In this document: positions 1 through 8,258 of the stretch, one piece after another
Numbering within the stretch: the first letter of the stretch is position 1
How the letters are laid out: every line of letters begins with the position of its first letter
Assembly: GCA_038889235.1 (NCBI GenBank)
Contig: JAWAHN010000002.1
Span: 371,300 to 435,299, forward strand
Origin: Candidatus Jordarchaeales archaeon
Lineage (GTDB): Archaea; Asgardarchaeota; Jordiarchaeia; Jordiarchaeales; Freyrarchaeaceae
Reading direction: 5' to 3'
Length of the DNA: 64,000 nucleotides
The notes under the pieces: generated by a model
What the model saw: only the letters and a program-made list of their open reading frames with translations
What the model was told of the DNA's origin: nothing
Database searches by the model: none
Position numbers and translations under genes: made by a program

Positions 1-905
1 TAATCATAGCTGTGATACTCTATCTTTTCGTCAAAGAGCCACCTAAAGGAGCCGCGGAAGCCGAGCTCGAAGGACTACCTGTGAAGGAAATAAGCGAAAT
101 ATACAAGATATCTAAGAGGGACGTTTACGAGATAGTAAAAACTCCAACTATGGTCGTGCTTTTCGCTCAAGGCATTGCGGGCGTAATTCCGTGGACGGTG
201 CTGGCCGCCTGGCTCATCCACTGGCTTGAAACTGCAAGATACCAGCCCCCAGGAGTTGCAACAACCATATTCGGACTAGTAGTCGTAGGCGTAGCCATAG
301 GCAACGCGCTAGGCGGGTACATAGGCGACAGGATGCACAAGTGGAACCCAAACAAGGGCCGCATACTCACAGCCCAAATATCGATATTCATGGGAATCCC
401 CCTCACATACATATTACTAACGCTCCCACTAAGCGCATTGGAATACACGGTCCTAGGCTTCATTACAGGTGCCGCCCTAAGCTGGTCCGGAACGGGCGCA
501 GTCCAACCCATAGTGGCTGATGTAAATAAGCCCGAAGTTAGAGGCACAGCGTATGCAATAGAGCAGTTCTTCGAAACAGGCTTCTCCGCCTTCGGAGCTC
601 TACTAGCCGGGTGGATGGCAGACGTCCTCGGTGGCGGCTTCTTCATGCAGTGGATGTCACCCTACGCCTATATCTGGCTACCGATACTCGGAGAATATGG
701 CTTCGCTGGCATCGCAACCTGGATCGTGGCAGCCTACATGTCCGGGCAAGCTTTGACCTCAGCTATGCTGCTCACCACAGTGGTACCATGGACCGTCTGT
801 CTCATCCTCTTCACACTAGCATACAAGTACTACCCAGCTGATAGAGAGAAAATCCGCAGGCTACTTGAAGAAAGAAGAAAACAAGTGCTCGAAAAGAAAG
901 CATAA
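1..905 (+). CDS. MFS transporter, C-terminal part (cut by window edge)
   Basis: The reading frame is open to the first base, and a GTG at 12 is only an internal valine, so the gene begins outside the window. What remains is a cytoplasmic linker rich in charged residues, then about six hydrophobic segments. A short loop with G-D-R-M-H-K-W-N follows the first pair, resembling the G-x-x-x-D-R motif between TM helices of major facilitator proteins. The layout (central loop, then the second six-helix half, basic C-terminus) fits the Spinster/sugar-phosphate type of MFS carrier. The substrate cannot be told. Confidence 0.75.
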   Translation, partial: IIAVILYLFVKEPPKGAAEAELEGLPVKEISEIYKISKRDVYEIVKTPTMVVLFAQGIAGVIPWTVLAAWLIHWLETARYQPPGVATTIFGLVVVGVAIGNALGGYIGDRMHKWNPNKGRILTAQISIFMGIPLTYILLTLPLSALEYTVLGFITGAALSWSGTGAVQPIVADVNKPEVRGTAYAIEQFFETGFSAFGALLAGWMADVLGGGFFMQWMSPYAYIWLPILGEYGFAGIATWIVAAYMSGQALTSAMLLTTVVPWTVCLILFTLAYKYYPADREKIRRLLEERRKQVLEKKA

Positions 906-989
906 ATCCCCCATTTTTTCTTGTACCTCTCTCGGAAAAGTTGGAAATCAGAGCGCACTTCCTATCTCCCCGGGAGGGAAATATTTCTT

Positions 990-1511
990 ATGGTGAAGTG
1001 GGGATGGAATTTGGCACTTCCCCCGGAGGAATTGTCTCGGAAGGAGTTAAGGGGGGCGTACGTACTAGTTTTACGCTTCCCTAAAGACATTGTCGTGAAG
1101 GTTGGCAGCCTAGGGAATGTTTCCTTCCGTTTTGGCTATTACGGATACGTTGGCTCGGGGATGGGGCGTGGCGCGAGCAGTCTTTTCGGAAGAATTAGGA
1201 GACACCTTTCGCGCTCAAAACTCATCTTTTGGCACATAGACTATGTGACGTCACTCAGCGAAGTTAAAGTTGCGGCAGTCTTTTTCACGGAAAGCGACGT
1301 TAGACTAGAGCATGCCTTATCGAAAGCCCTTAAAGAAGTCGGTGCTAAGAGCGTCGAAGGGTTTGGTGCAAGTGATTGCGATGAAGGGTGCAGAAGCCAC
1401 ATGTTCTTCGTAGGAAGCAGCTTGGAAGAAGCTTTCTCGACAATATCTAGAGCATTCAAAAAATTGGGGATCGAGCCCAAGGTGTTAAGTTTTCCGAAAG
1501 AGGCTTGGTGA
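990..1511 (+). CDS. DUF123 / GIY-YIG-like nuclease-fold protein
   Basis: The 173-aa protein carries the DUF123 pattern: a beta strand G-A-Y-V-L-V-L, then G-x-Y-G-Y-V-G-S-G, R-I-R-R-H and W-H-I-D-Y, followed by C-D-E-G-C and a late S-H-x-F. DUF123 is related to GIY-YIG endonucleases (Uri superfamily), and in bacteria and archaea it is often fused to endonuclease III. Here it stands alone. The frame extends to a TTG at 921, but the ATG at 990 has GGGAGG about 12 nt upstream and better fits the domain start. Activity on DNA is inferred from the family only. Confidence 0.75.
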   Translation: MVKWGWNLALPPEELSRKELRGAYVLVLRFPKDIVVKVGSLGNVSFRFGYYGYVGSGMGRGASSLFGRIRRHLSRSKLIFWHIDYVTSLSEVKVAAVFFTESDVRLEHALSKALKEVGAKSVEGFGASDCDEGCRSHMFFVGSSLEEAFSTISRAFKKLGIEPKVLSFPKEAW

Positions 1512-1544
1512 AAGGGGCCCGTTAGTCCCACGGCGCGGCCTGCT

Positions 1545-2597
1545 TCACCTCTCAATTATGGTTTCCTCTACGCTTTTACCGAAATGTCTCGCTTCATGGC
1601 TTAGGAGAATAAGCACTTTGTCGCCCTTCTTGAGTTTCGAAACGGACAACGCCTTTCCACCCTCACCCACGAGAGCTACTGTCTCAGCGTTCTGAAGTAT
1701 AATTTTGAAGATTTCCCCGTCTTTCTTCGCCTCCACTAAGATGAGTGGACGCCTCTCTATTTTCACTCTTCCAACAACCACTTCTCTCGTTAACCCTTCA
1801 TGGTTGACCGCGAGGACGGTGTCTCCAGCCTTCAACTCCGAGAGATACTTGGTTTTCCCATCCGGTAACAGAATGTACGAGTGTACAGGTCCAGCATTGA
1901 CCCTAAATGGCCTCGGAGATGTGAACTCGGTCTCCAGCGTTTCGCTATGTACTAGGAAGAGACCTTTGGCTTGAGAGCCTACAAGCATCCCCTCGCCAAC
2001 TTTGAGTATGGAGCACGTGTCAATGCAAACCCTGTCCCCCATTCCAACCTCTTTCACGTTAACTATTTCGGCTGTGGTGAGCGGCAGCACCCTGCCGCTC
2101 TGCACAAGCTTCGCCAATTCTGCTATTTCATTAGTGCTTTTTGGCTCATATATCACAGCATCAACCCCAAGCTCAAGCGTTTGGAAGAAAGTTCGCGCCT
2201 CGTCAATGCTCCCCGCTTCGGCGTAAAGTTCAGTGTCCATTTTGTGAAGGTCTGCAATTATGTTCTCCAGCGGTATTATCTTCCAGTCCTCTGCTTCAAC
2301 TATCACAGCCGGAGCCCCAGCTTTAGCCAAATTGTAAACTTTTTCTTCATCCTCCTTCTTCGCCACTTTAACCCTGTAGATTACCCCCTCCTCGAACTCA
2401 GCGCCCTCACTAAACCTCTTTACCCTTACGTCGCACTCGCCGCCCTCAGATAACACCTCAACGGACCCGAGTGCCTTAACCTTCCCAACAAGCTCTGGGG
2501 GAGTGTAAAAGGAGTTAATGCCGCGGGTTAACGCCTCCACGGCATACTCCTTCACCGTCTCCCACGGTCCACTGAGCTTAAGAATGACTTTCTTCAA
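1545..2597 (-). CDS. aroB': 3-dehydroquinate synthase II
   Basis: The 350-aa protein matches the archaeal dehydroquinate synthase II family throughout, including the M-D-T-E-L-Y and [11 protein letters not shown] blocks and the beta-rich C-terminal half. It makes 3-dehydroquinate from 2-amino-3,7-dideoxy-D-threo-hept-6-ulosonate by oxidative deamination and cyclisation, replacing the bacterial DAHP/AroB route. Its start overlaps the stop of the upstream aldolase-type gene by 4 bp (ATGA), so the two are translationally coupled. It is the last gene of the asd operon. Confidence 0.93.
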   Translation of the reverse strand: MKKVILKLSGPWETVKEYAVEALTRGINSFYTPPELVGKVKALGSVEVLSEGGECDVRVKRFSEGAEFEEGVIYRVKVAKKEDEEKVYNLAKAGAPAVIVEAEDWKIIPLENIIADLHKMDTELYAEAGSIDEARTFFQTLELGVDAVIYEPKSTNEIAELAKLVQSGRVLPLTTAEIVNVKEVGMGDRVCIDTCSILKVGEGMLVGSQAKGLFLVHSETLETEFTSPRPFRVNAGPVHSYILLPDGKTKYLSELKAGDTVLAVNHEGLTREVVVGRVKIERRPLILVEAKKDGEIFKIILQNAETVALVGEGGKALSVSKLKKGDKVLILLSHEARHFGKSVEETIIER

Positions 2598-3382
2598 AGT
2601 TTCAGCCCCGCCTTCTCAGCAGCCTCCTCAACTTCAGCGTCGTTCAAAACTATCTCTACGACGGCCCTAACTATTGCCACCGGGTTTTCATGCTGGAAAG
2701 CGTTTCTTCCCATGGCAACCCCTGCAGCTCCTGCGTCCATGGCCCCCCTCACCATTCTAAGCACGTCTGCATCCGTCTCAGCCTTAGGTCCTCCAGCTAT
2801 CACTACGGGAACCGGGCACCCTTCGACAACCTTCCTAAACGTTTCAGGATCCCCAGTATATGGTGTCTTAACTATATCTGCGCCAAGTTCGGCTCCCAGC
2901 CGTGAGGCGTGAGCTATCGTCTCAGGGGTCGCCTTGATGTTTTTCCCTCTCGGGTACATCATAGCAATAAGTGGAATCTGCCACTCGTCGCATACGTCTG
3001 CAACGTAGCCAAGTTTTTCGAGCATGTGTGGCTCCATGTCGCTTCCAACATTCACGTGAACTGAGACTGCATCCGCACCGAGTCTTATTGCTTCCTCGAC
3101 CGATCCAACCCTCACCTTCCAGTTGGGGTCTGGGCCAAGCGAAGTACTCCCAGAAATGTGCATTATGACGCCACACCCTGGAGGCGAACGGAGACTCTTT
3201 ATGATCCCCTTGTGTAATAGTACCGCTGTCGCCCCGCCTTCCACAACCTTGCTAATCGTCTCATCCATTCTCACTAGTCCCTTTATGGGTCCATCGGTCA
3301 CACCGTGATCCATCGGTATGATAACAGCCTTCCCCTTCTTCATTATCCGGGAGAGTCTAACTTGCTTCCCATTCATGTTCAC
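2594..3382 (-). CDS. aroA': 2-amino-3,7-dideoxy-D-threo-hept-6-ulosonate synthase (ADH synthase)
   Basis: The 262-aa protein is a TIM barrel of the DhnA/FbaB class I aldolase family. It has the N-terminal P-M-D-H-G-V block, D-I-V-K-T-P-Y-T-G, which holds the Schiff-base lysine, and the phosphate-binding G-G-P-K and M-G-R-N-A-F-Q loops. ADH synthase condenses aspartate semialdehyde with a 6-deoxy-5-ketofructose phosphate to begin archaeal aromatic synthesis. The neighbours supply its substrate (asd upstream) and use its product (DHQ synthase II downstream), which separates it from plain fructose-bisphosphate aldolase. Confidence 0.92.
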   Translation of the reverse strand: MNMNGKQVRLSRIMKKGKAVIIPMDHGVTDGPIKGLVRMDETISKVVEGGATAVLLHKGIIKSLRSPPGCGVIMHISGSTSLGPDPNWKVRVGSVEEAIRLGADAVSVHVNVGSDMEPHMLEKLGYVADVCDEWQIPLIAMMYPRGKNIKATPETIAHASRLGAELGADIVKTPYTGDPETFRKVVEGCPVPVVIAGGPKAETDADVLRMVRGAMDAGAAGVAMGRNAFQHENPVAIVRAVVEIVLNDAEVEEAAEKAGLKL

Positions 3383-3390
3383 GCCACCCT

Positions 3391-4455
3391 TTACACCATT
3401 TTATAAGCTACCATCAACTCAGCATTAAGGATAGCGGCGCCTGCAGCCCCCCTAATAGTGTTGTGGCTCAGAACGGTGAACATCAAGCTGTTCGGCTCGC
3501 TCCCCTTTCTAACTCTGCCGACGCTTACACTCATCCCTGGCACGCTCCCTGCCATCCTGTCAAGTCTCGGTTGAGGCCTATCAATTTCCTCTCTCACTAT
3601 TATGGGCTGCTCAGGAGCTGATGGAAGCTTAAGTTTCTGTGGCTCCCCCCTGAACCTCCTGAGAACCTCTTTTGCTTCATCAACGTCAACCTCCTCCTCA
3701 GTTAAGATGAACACCGACTCCAGGTGCCCGTCTAAGACTGGAACCCTGTTGCATGAAGCCTCCACCTTGAACCCTGCGGGGGTGACCGCCATCCCCGTCA
3801 TCTTTCCGAGTATCTTCCTAGTCTCCCTAACTACCTTCTCCTCTTCGTTCGAAATGTACGGTATAATGTTATCTACTATCATGAGCGACGGGACACCTGG
3901 GAGACCCGCCCCCGAAACCGCCTGCATCGTTGCAACGCAAACCTTCTCCAATCCGTAGCGGTCGTATAGTGGCTTCAAAGCGATTACCAAGCCTATCGTG
4001 GTACAGTTCGGGTTAGTTACTATGAACCCCTGCCACCCCCTCCTCTCCCTCTGAACGTCGACAAGCTTAAGGTGGTCTGGGTTTACTTCGGGTATAACTA
4101 GTGGTACGTCCTCCTCCATTCTAAACGTACTCGCGTTGCTCGAAACAGCACACCCAGCCTCGGCGAACTTTGGCTCAGCCTCCTTGGCAACATCAGCTGG
4201 CAAAGCCGAAATTACAAGCGTCGCTTCAGCGTCACGTGCATTAACGTCAACAACCTCCATCGACTTAATTTCCTCCGGTATCTCGACAGGCAGATGCCAC
4301 CTGTCAGCGACAACGTCAGCATACTTCTTGCCGGCACTTCTCTCAGAAGCTGCCAATACCGTTATGTCAAACCATGGGTGATTGTGAAGCATTGTGACAA
4401 GTCTCTGCCCAACAGTCCCCGTGCAACCCAAGATCGCAACATCTATCTTCTTCAT
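3391..4455 (-). CDS. asd: Aspartate-semialdehyde dehydrogenase
   Basis: It reduces aspartyl phosphate to aspartate semialdehyde with NADPH. The N-terminal Rossmann motif G-C-T-G-T-V-G-Q-R and the active-site N-P-N-C-T-T-I-G (catalytic Cys) are intact, and the 354-aa length is normal for the archaeal/fungal type. An in-frame TTG at 4473 exists, but GGAGGT lies 6 nt before the ATG at 4455, which I take as the start. It is the first gene of a three-gene operon for the archaeal dehydroquinate pathway. The same product also feeds threonine, methionine and lysine synthesis. Confidence 0.95.
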   Translation of the reverse strand: MKKIDVAILGCTGTVGQRLVTMLHNHPWFDITVLAASERSAGKKYADVVADRWHLPVEIPEEIKSMEVVDVNARDAEATLVISALPADVAKEAEPKFAEAGCAVSSNASTFRMEEDVPLVIPEVNPDHLKLVDVQRERRGWQGFIVTNPNCTTIGLVIALKPLYDRYGLEKVCVATMQAVSGAGLPGVPSLMIVDNIIPYISNEEEKVVRETRKILGKMTGMAVTPAGFKVEASCNRVPVLDGHLESVFILTEEEVDVDEAKEVLRRFRGEPQKLKLPSAPEQPIIVREEIDRPQPRLDRMAGSVPGMSVSVGRVRKGSEPNSLMFTVLSHNTIRGAAGAAILNAELMVAYKMV

Positions 4456-4879
4456 CTGTTTACCTCCATCCAAATCACGGACACCATCCCCTTTTCACCT
4501 TTTCGATAAACTACTATTTACCCATAAAAATGTAATGTTACTCTTTAGCGTGAAAGATCTAACCCCCCAAACCTTAATAACCCTCTTTGAACATACGAGG
4601 ACGCTAAAATCCACCACCGGGAAATATTCGTGAAATTAATTTCTTGTTAGACTGGCCCCTCCACCGAAATTTTATAGCGAGCTAAGTCCTCCCTCTGCAT
4701 TAAGTTAAGGGTAAGGCACTCTTTTTTAAACATAACTAGAATTAACATCATGGGTTTTCCGAAACTTAGCTGAATCTTTAAACTGTCACTTCCTTCACGC
4801 AGCAGGAACAGGAAAAAGAGAGACTGTGTCAATATCTATTCATCCTTCACCTATTGGTGCACTCGTACGTGTGCACTCT
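4456..4879. other. Intergenic region, AT-rich, with an imperfect 20-bp palindrome
   Basis: No convincing gene is seen here; a 61-codon minus-strand frame lacks coding character. TATA-like A/T stretches at about 4505-4535 lie in the right place to drive asd on the minus strand. An inverted repeat at 4857-4876 (GTGCAC arms around a CGTACG core, one mismatched pair) sits just past the stop of the minus-strand hydrolase gene and may be a terminator stem or a binding site. Confidence 0.5.
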
Positions 4880-5755
4880 TTAGAACTCCTCTTCTTTTCC
4901 GGCATCCCTTACCACCAAGACCTTTCTCGGTTTGGCTGTAAATTCCCCAGTTTCCACCTCCCTTAAGAAGTCCATTACTATTCTGTTGAAGAGGCGCGCC
5001 TCCTCCAAGAACAAGAAGTGTGAGCCTCCTTCGAAAACTACAAGCCTCGATTGGGGTATGGCGTCTGCTAGGGCTTCAGAGCTTTCGAAGGGAACTATAC
5101 GGTCATTAGTTCCAGTTACTATGAGTGTCGGGGCTCTTATACCAAAAACTTCGCTTTTAAGATTAAACTCGCGGATAGCTTCGAGCTGCCTAATGAGGGC
5201 GTACTTCGGCGTTGCCTCCTCTAGTATCCAGAAGACTATTTGGTCCACTTCTTCCGGGTGCTTTTCCATGTAGTCCGGGTTAAACGCAAACGACAGCACC
5301 TTCCTTAAAGCTTCCTCCATGCTTACCTCCCCCCGCTTGTTTAAAACATCGCCGATTACCTCTTTCAACTTTGACGCTACGCTCCTCCCTACGGAGCACG
5401 TGGAAACGAGGACGAGCCCGGCTACTCTTTCAGGATATTTTAACGCGAAGCTCTGTGCAATGAATCCCCCCATTGAAACCCCTAAAATGAATACTCTATC
5501 CGCTCCTATGAAGTCGAGAAGTTCCCTTAAATCCTCACTGAAGAGATTTATGCTGTAACGTTCATCTGGCTTGTCACTCAAACCAACACCCCTATTATCG
5601 AAGACGACACAGGAGTATTTGGACGGAAACACGCGGAGCTGCTTGAACCAAAGCCAACGGGAGCAACCCCACTCTTCTACCATGACTAAGGGGGATCCCT
5701 CCCCATGAACCTCAAAAAACAACATTTTACCATCCCTAAGGGTTATGTAAGGCAC
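4880..5755 (-). CDS. Alpha/beta hydrolase
   Basis: This 291-aa alpha/beta-hydrolase-fold enzyme has the nucleophile elbow G-V-S-M-G-G (Ser), an acid in T-G-T-N-D-R-I-V and the histidine in G-G-S-H-F-L-F. Upstream of the elbow is D-N-R-G-V-G-L-S-D, typical of esterases, peptidases and lactonases of the 3-oxoadipate enol-lactonase-like group. The N-terminal oxyanion region reads V-E-E-W-G-C instead of the usual HG motif. The substrate is unknown. It is a single gene whose start precedes the divergent HTH regulator at 5914, so regulation by that neighbour is possible but unproven. Confidence 0.85.
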   Translation of the reverse strand: MPYITLRDGKMLFFEVHGEGSPLVMVEEWGCSRWLWFKQLRVFPSKYSCVVFDNRGVGLSDKPDERYSINLFSEDLRELLDFIGADRVFILGVSMGGFIAQSFALKYPERVAGLVLVSTCSVGRSVASKLKEVIGDVLNKRGEVSMEEALRKVLSFAFNPDYMEKHPEEVDQIVFWILEEATPKYALIRQLEAIREFNLKSEVFGIRAPTLIVTGTNDRIVPFESSEALADAIPQSRLVVFEGGSHFLFLEEARLFNRIVMDFLREVETGEFTAKPRKVLVVRDAGKEEEF

Positions 5756-5913
5756 ATTTTAAACCCCCAAAAAGCAAAGTGGGATGTACGAAAAAGAGAA
5801 TAATGATGAGGGATATAAATTTAAATTGTTCTTAAGGGGAATATTTCCAAAAGCTGAGTCCTAAGTCTAGCTTAAATCTTACACGTTCACTCGGTTTCAC
5901 GCTTGTCCTTCTC

Positions 5914-6687
5914 ATGTCGCGCTCAAACGGGTGGTGTTCGCTGTTGGATTACGCTAGTTTGAAGAAAAGCCTTTGTAAAATGATAGCTGGGGAAATAACT
6001 CTCTCGGAAGACCCTGGTGCAACTATGCGTATGTGGCGTGAACGCTTCCAAGTGTCGCAAAAAGAAATTGCGAATGCTCTTGGCGTTTCACCTTCAGTCA
6101 TCAGCGACTACGAAAGCGGCCGCCGTCTCTCCCCCAGAATAGATACTGTCCAAAAGTTCGTTAAGTGTCTAATCGAGATAGACGAAGCTAGAGGAGGAAC
6201 TGTGGTAAACGGGCTCTTAAGGATGGTGGGCAACGACATACCGTCTGACGTCATACTAGACATAAAGGAGTTCTCATATCCCGTTAAGGCCGAGTCCCTC
6301 TGTACGCACCTTAAATGCAAGATTCTTGCGAACGAAGATTTACTGGATCAGCCAATATACGGCTACACGGCGATAGACGTCGTCAACGCCATATTGAAAC
6401 TTTCGTCGGAGCAGCTGATGTTGCTTTACGGTGCGACGCCACAGAGGGCGGCGATCCTCGTTAACGTCACAAGCGGAAGAGCGTCCATGGTCGCCATAAA
6501 AGCTAGCCAAATGTCTCTTTCACACGTTAAACCAACAGCGGTGATTCTCCACGGACTTAAGAAGATAGACCCTCTCGCGCTAAAAATAGCTGAAAGCGAG
6601 CGCATCCTACTCGCAGCATCCACAATAAAAGGTGTGAAAAACCTCGTGAAGACCCTCAGAGAGTTCATGCCACACCAGCTAACCTAA
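5914..6687 (+). CDS. Archaeal XRE/Cro-type transcriptional regulator
   Basis: In this 257-aa protein, residues of about 40-95 form a helix-turn-helix of the lambda-repressor type (V-S-Q-K-E-I-A, then V-S-P-S-V-I-S-D-Y-E-S-G-R-R). A roughly 150-aa C-terminal domain without obvious motifs follows and may sense a ligand or dimerise. The architecture resembles the archaeal predicted regulators of COG1709. It is transcribed away from the hydrolase at 4880-5755. Its promoter region carries ATATAAATTTAAATTG at about 5814-5829, a good TATA candidate. Confidence 0.82.
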   Translation: MSRSNGWCSLLDYASLKKSLCKMIAGEITLSEDPGATMRMWRERFQVSQKEIANALGVSPSVISDYESGRRLSPRIDTVQKFVKCLIEIDEARGGTVVNGLLRMVGNDIPSDVILDIKEFSYPVKAESLCTHLKCKILANEDLLDQPIYGYTAIDVVNAILKLSSEQLMLLYGATPQRAAILVNVTSGRASMVAIKASQMSLSHVKPTAVILHGLKKIDPLALKIAESERILLAASTIKGVKNLVKTLREFMPHQLT

Positions 6688-6708
6688 AGCCGAGTCAACT
6701 CTAGAACA

Positions 6709-7728
6709 CTATATTAATCCAAGCTCCTTTCTTCTGTCTATCACCTCTCTCACGTCGCTACCCGTTCCTATTATCGTTACCGGCTTTTTCAAGCAGTCTT
6801 CTACTTGCTCTATAAACTCTACGGCTGCCCTCGGAAGCTCACTAAAGCTTGTCGCCCCCTTGCACTCATGATACACCACGTCAAGCTTAGTTATTGCTAT
6901 CTGTGTCGCCCCGTTCAACCTTACTGCCTTCTTCGCAAGCTCGAAATTGAAGGGGGCAGCCCTTCTCTTCCTACCAGTAACAGTCGCCACTTCAAGCCAC
7001 CCCCTCCTGGCAGCCTCCTCCTCGCTAAGCTCTCCTGGCAGGGGTCCTCCCCCAACCCTCGTCACATATGCCTTAAAAACCACGAGAACCTCGTCCACTT
7101 TAGTCGGTCCTATGCCAACGTCAGCACACGCTTGAGACGCGGTCGTGTCCTTGCTAGTCACATAGGGGTACGTTCCATGGTATAACGACAAAAAGGTTCC
7201 CTGAGTGCCCTCTATTATAACATTATCCCCGCGGTCTATCGCCTCATTAACCTCAAGGGATACGTCAGTAAGGTAGGGCTTCAACTCCTCGACATCCCTA
7301 GCAAGCTTGACGGTCCTCAAAGCTCTCTCGGCGTTGCATGGACCGCACCCAGTGCCCGTGCTTCCAATTTTCCCCGAGAGGTGTTCAGATCCCTTATCCT
7401 GTTCTATATGTCTCTGCTCTATTATCGCGCAGTTGTAGTCTACGCCAACCCTACCCCAAACCCCGGTAGTGTTAACTTCGTCGAGAAATATTCTCGGATC
7501 CACGAGGACGCCTGCTCCTATGAGGACGCGCGCCCCCTCAAAAACAAAACCGCTCGGTATCTGTCTAAGCTTGAACTTTTTGCCGCCAAACTCTACGGTG
7601 TGTCCTGCATTAGTCCCGCAGCCCCCTCTCGCAGCCACAGAAACTCTATCCTTTAAGGCTAGGTAGGATACGATCTTCCCCTTGCCTTCGTCTCCGAAGA
7701 ACCCTCCTACGACGACGTAGCATGTCAA
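6709..7728 (-). CDS. purA: Adenylosuccinate synthetase (short archaeal form)
   Basis: It joins IMP and aspartate at the expense of GTP in the first committed step to AMP. Visible motifs are the P-loop-like G-D-E-G-K-G-K at residues 12-18 (Asp13, Lys16), N-A-G-H-T-V (His43), the S-T-G-x-G-C-G-P block, G-T-Q-G-T-F-L-S and T-K-L-D-V. At 339 aa it is about 90 residues shorter than the bacterial enzyme, as usual in many archaea. A TTTTTAAGG at about 7779 on the minus strand is a plausible TATA box. Confidence 0.95.
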   Translation of the reverse strand: MTCYVVVGGFFGDEGKGKIVSYLALKDRVSVAARGGCGTNAGHTVEFGGKKFKLRQIPSGFVFEGARVLIGAGVLVDPRIFLDEVNTTGVWGRVGVDYNCAIIEQRHIEQDKGSEHLSGKIGSTGTGCGPCNAERALRTVKLARDVEELKPYLTDVSLEVNEAIDRGDNVIIEGTQGTFLSLYHGTYPYVTSKDTTASQACADVGIGPTKVDEVLVVFKAYVTRVGGGPLPGELSEEEAARRGWLEVATVTGRKRRAAPFNFELAKKAVRLNGATQIAITKLDVVYHECKGATSFSELPRAAVEFIEQVEDCLKKPVTIIGTGSDVREVIDRRKELGLI

Positions 7729-8258
7729 GGCAGACCACCCGGATACTTTTAACCCAACTCAAAAAGCGTTGACAACCTTAAAAACAGTTCGCCTCGACAA
7801 CATAAAAGACACTGTACGTGAAAGCCGGAAAATAGTGGTTTCAAACACACGCTCAACCGGCACGTGTAGGTCAGCCTCGGCTTCAGTCTTGAACCCGAAA
7901 AAGTATTAATGGCTAGGGGTAACTGTTTACCTAGTGGTGGGTGGCGATGATTTGAAAGAGAGACTGAACCGCGTGACGAAAAGGCATTTGAATGATGCCC
8001 CCACCTTCTCTTCTGTTATTGTAAGCGTCAGCTCAATTAGGTCTCCTCATGGCTGCCGCTCGGGAGACCGTCGTAGTCATCATCTACAACTAACTTTAAG
8101 CTAAAACCCTCTTAAAGATGTTTCTGAAGTATTGAAAGGAAATTTAAGTACGAGGAGACAACAAATTTATTTTAAGAAGCTAAGTTGATGTTTGTCAAAA
8201 GGGCGTCTCACCCTCGTTCTGCGCAGCTCCTACCTAACTTCTTTCAGGTGGGTTTCTG
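7729..8258. other. Long intergenic region with structured-RNA signals
   Basis: No protein-coding frame is evident over these 530 bp. Three inverted repeats occur: an imperfect one at 7913-7934 (CTAGG...CCTAG arms), the closing stem of a candidate C/D RNA (7937-7945 with 7997-8004) and GGTCTCC/GGAGACC at 8040-8046/8063-8069. AATTTATTTTAAG at about 8164-8176 is a likely TATA box for pyrG, which would give a leader of about 60 nt. Confidence 0.6.
7937..8004 (+). ncRNA. Candidate C/D box guide RNA
   Basis: Elements occur in C/D order and spacing: C-like GCGATGA (7944-7950), a 13-nt spacer, CTGA (D', 7964-7967), 5 nt, GTGACGA (C', 7973-7979), a 12-nt spacer, ATGA (D-like, 7992-7995). The ends close in a stem of GTGGG/CCCAC plus GGC/GCC with one bulged T. 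The spacer before D contains AAGGCATTTG, complementary to CAAAUGCCUU; CAAAUGCCU is a conserved 23S/28S rRNA domain IV segment as I recall it. Three boxes each deviate by one base from consensus, so this remains a candidate. A weak AAGTATTAAT promoter-like element lies at 7901-7910. Confidence 0.45.

Noticed and set aside
4647..4832. 61-codon minus-strand frame in the spacer after asd
   Set aside because: No ribosome site, no recognisable motif, and base composition like the surrounding spacer.
5799..5860. ATGATGA followed about 50 nt later by CTGA, resembling C and D boxes
   Set aside because: No internal D'/C' boxes and no closing stem; the interval contains the TATA-like promoter of the HTH regulator gene.
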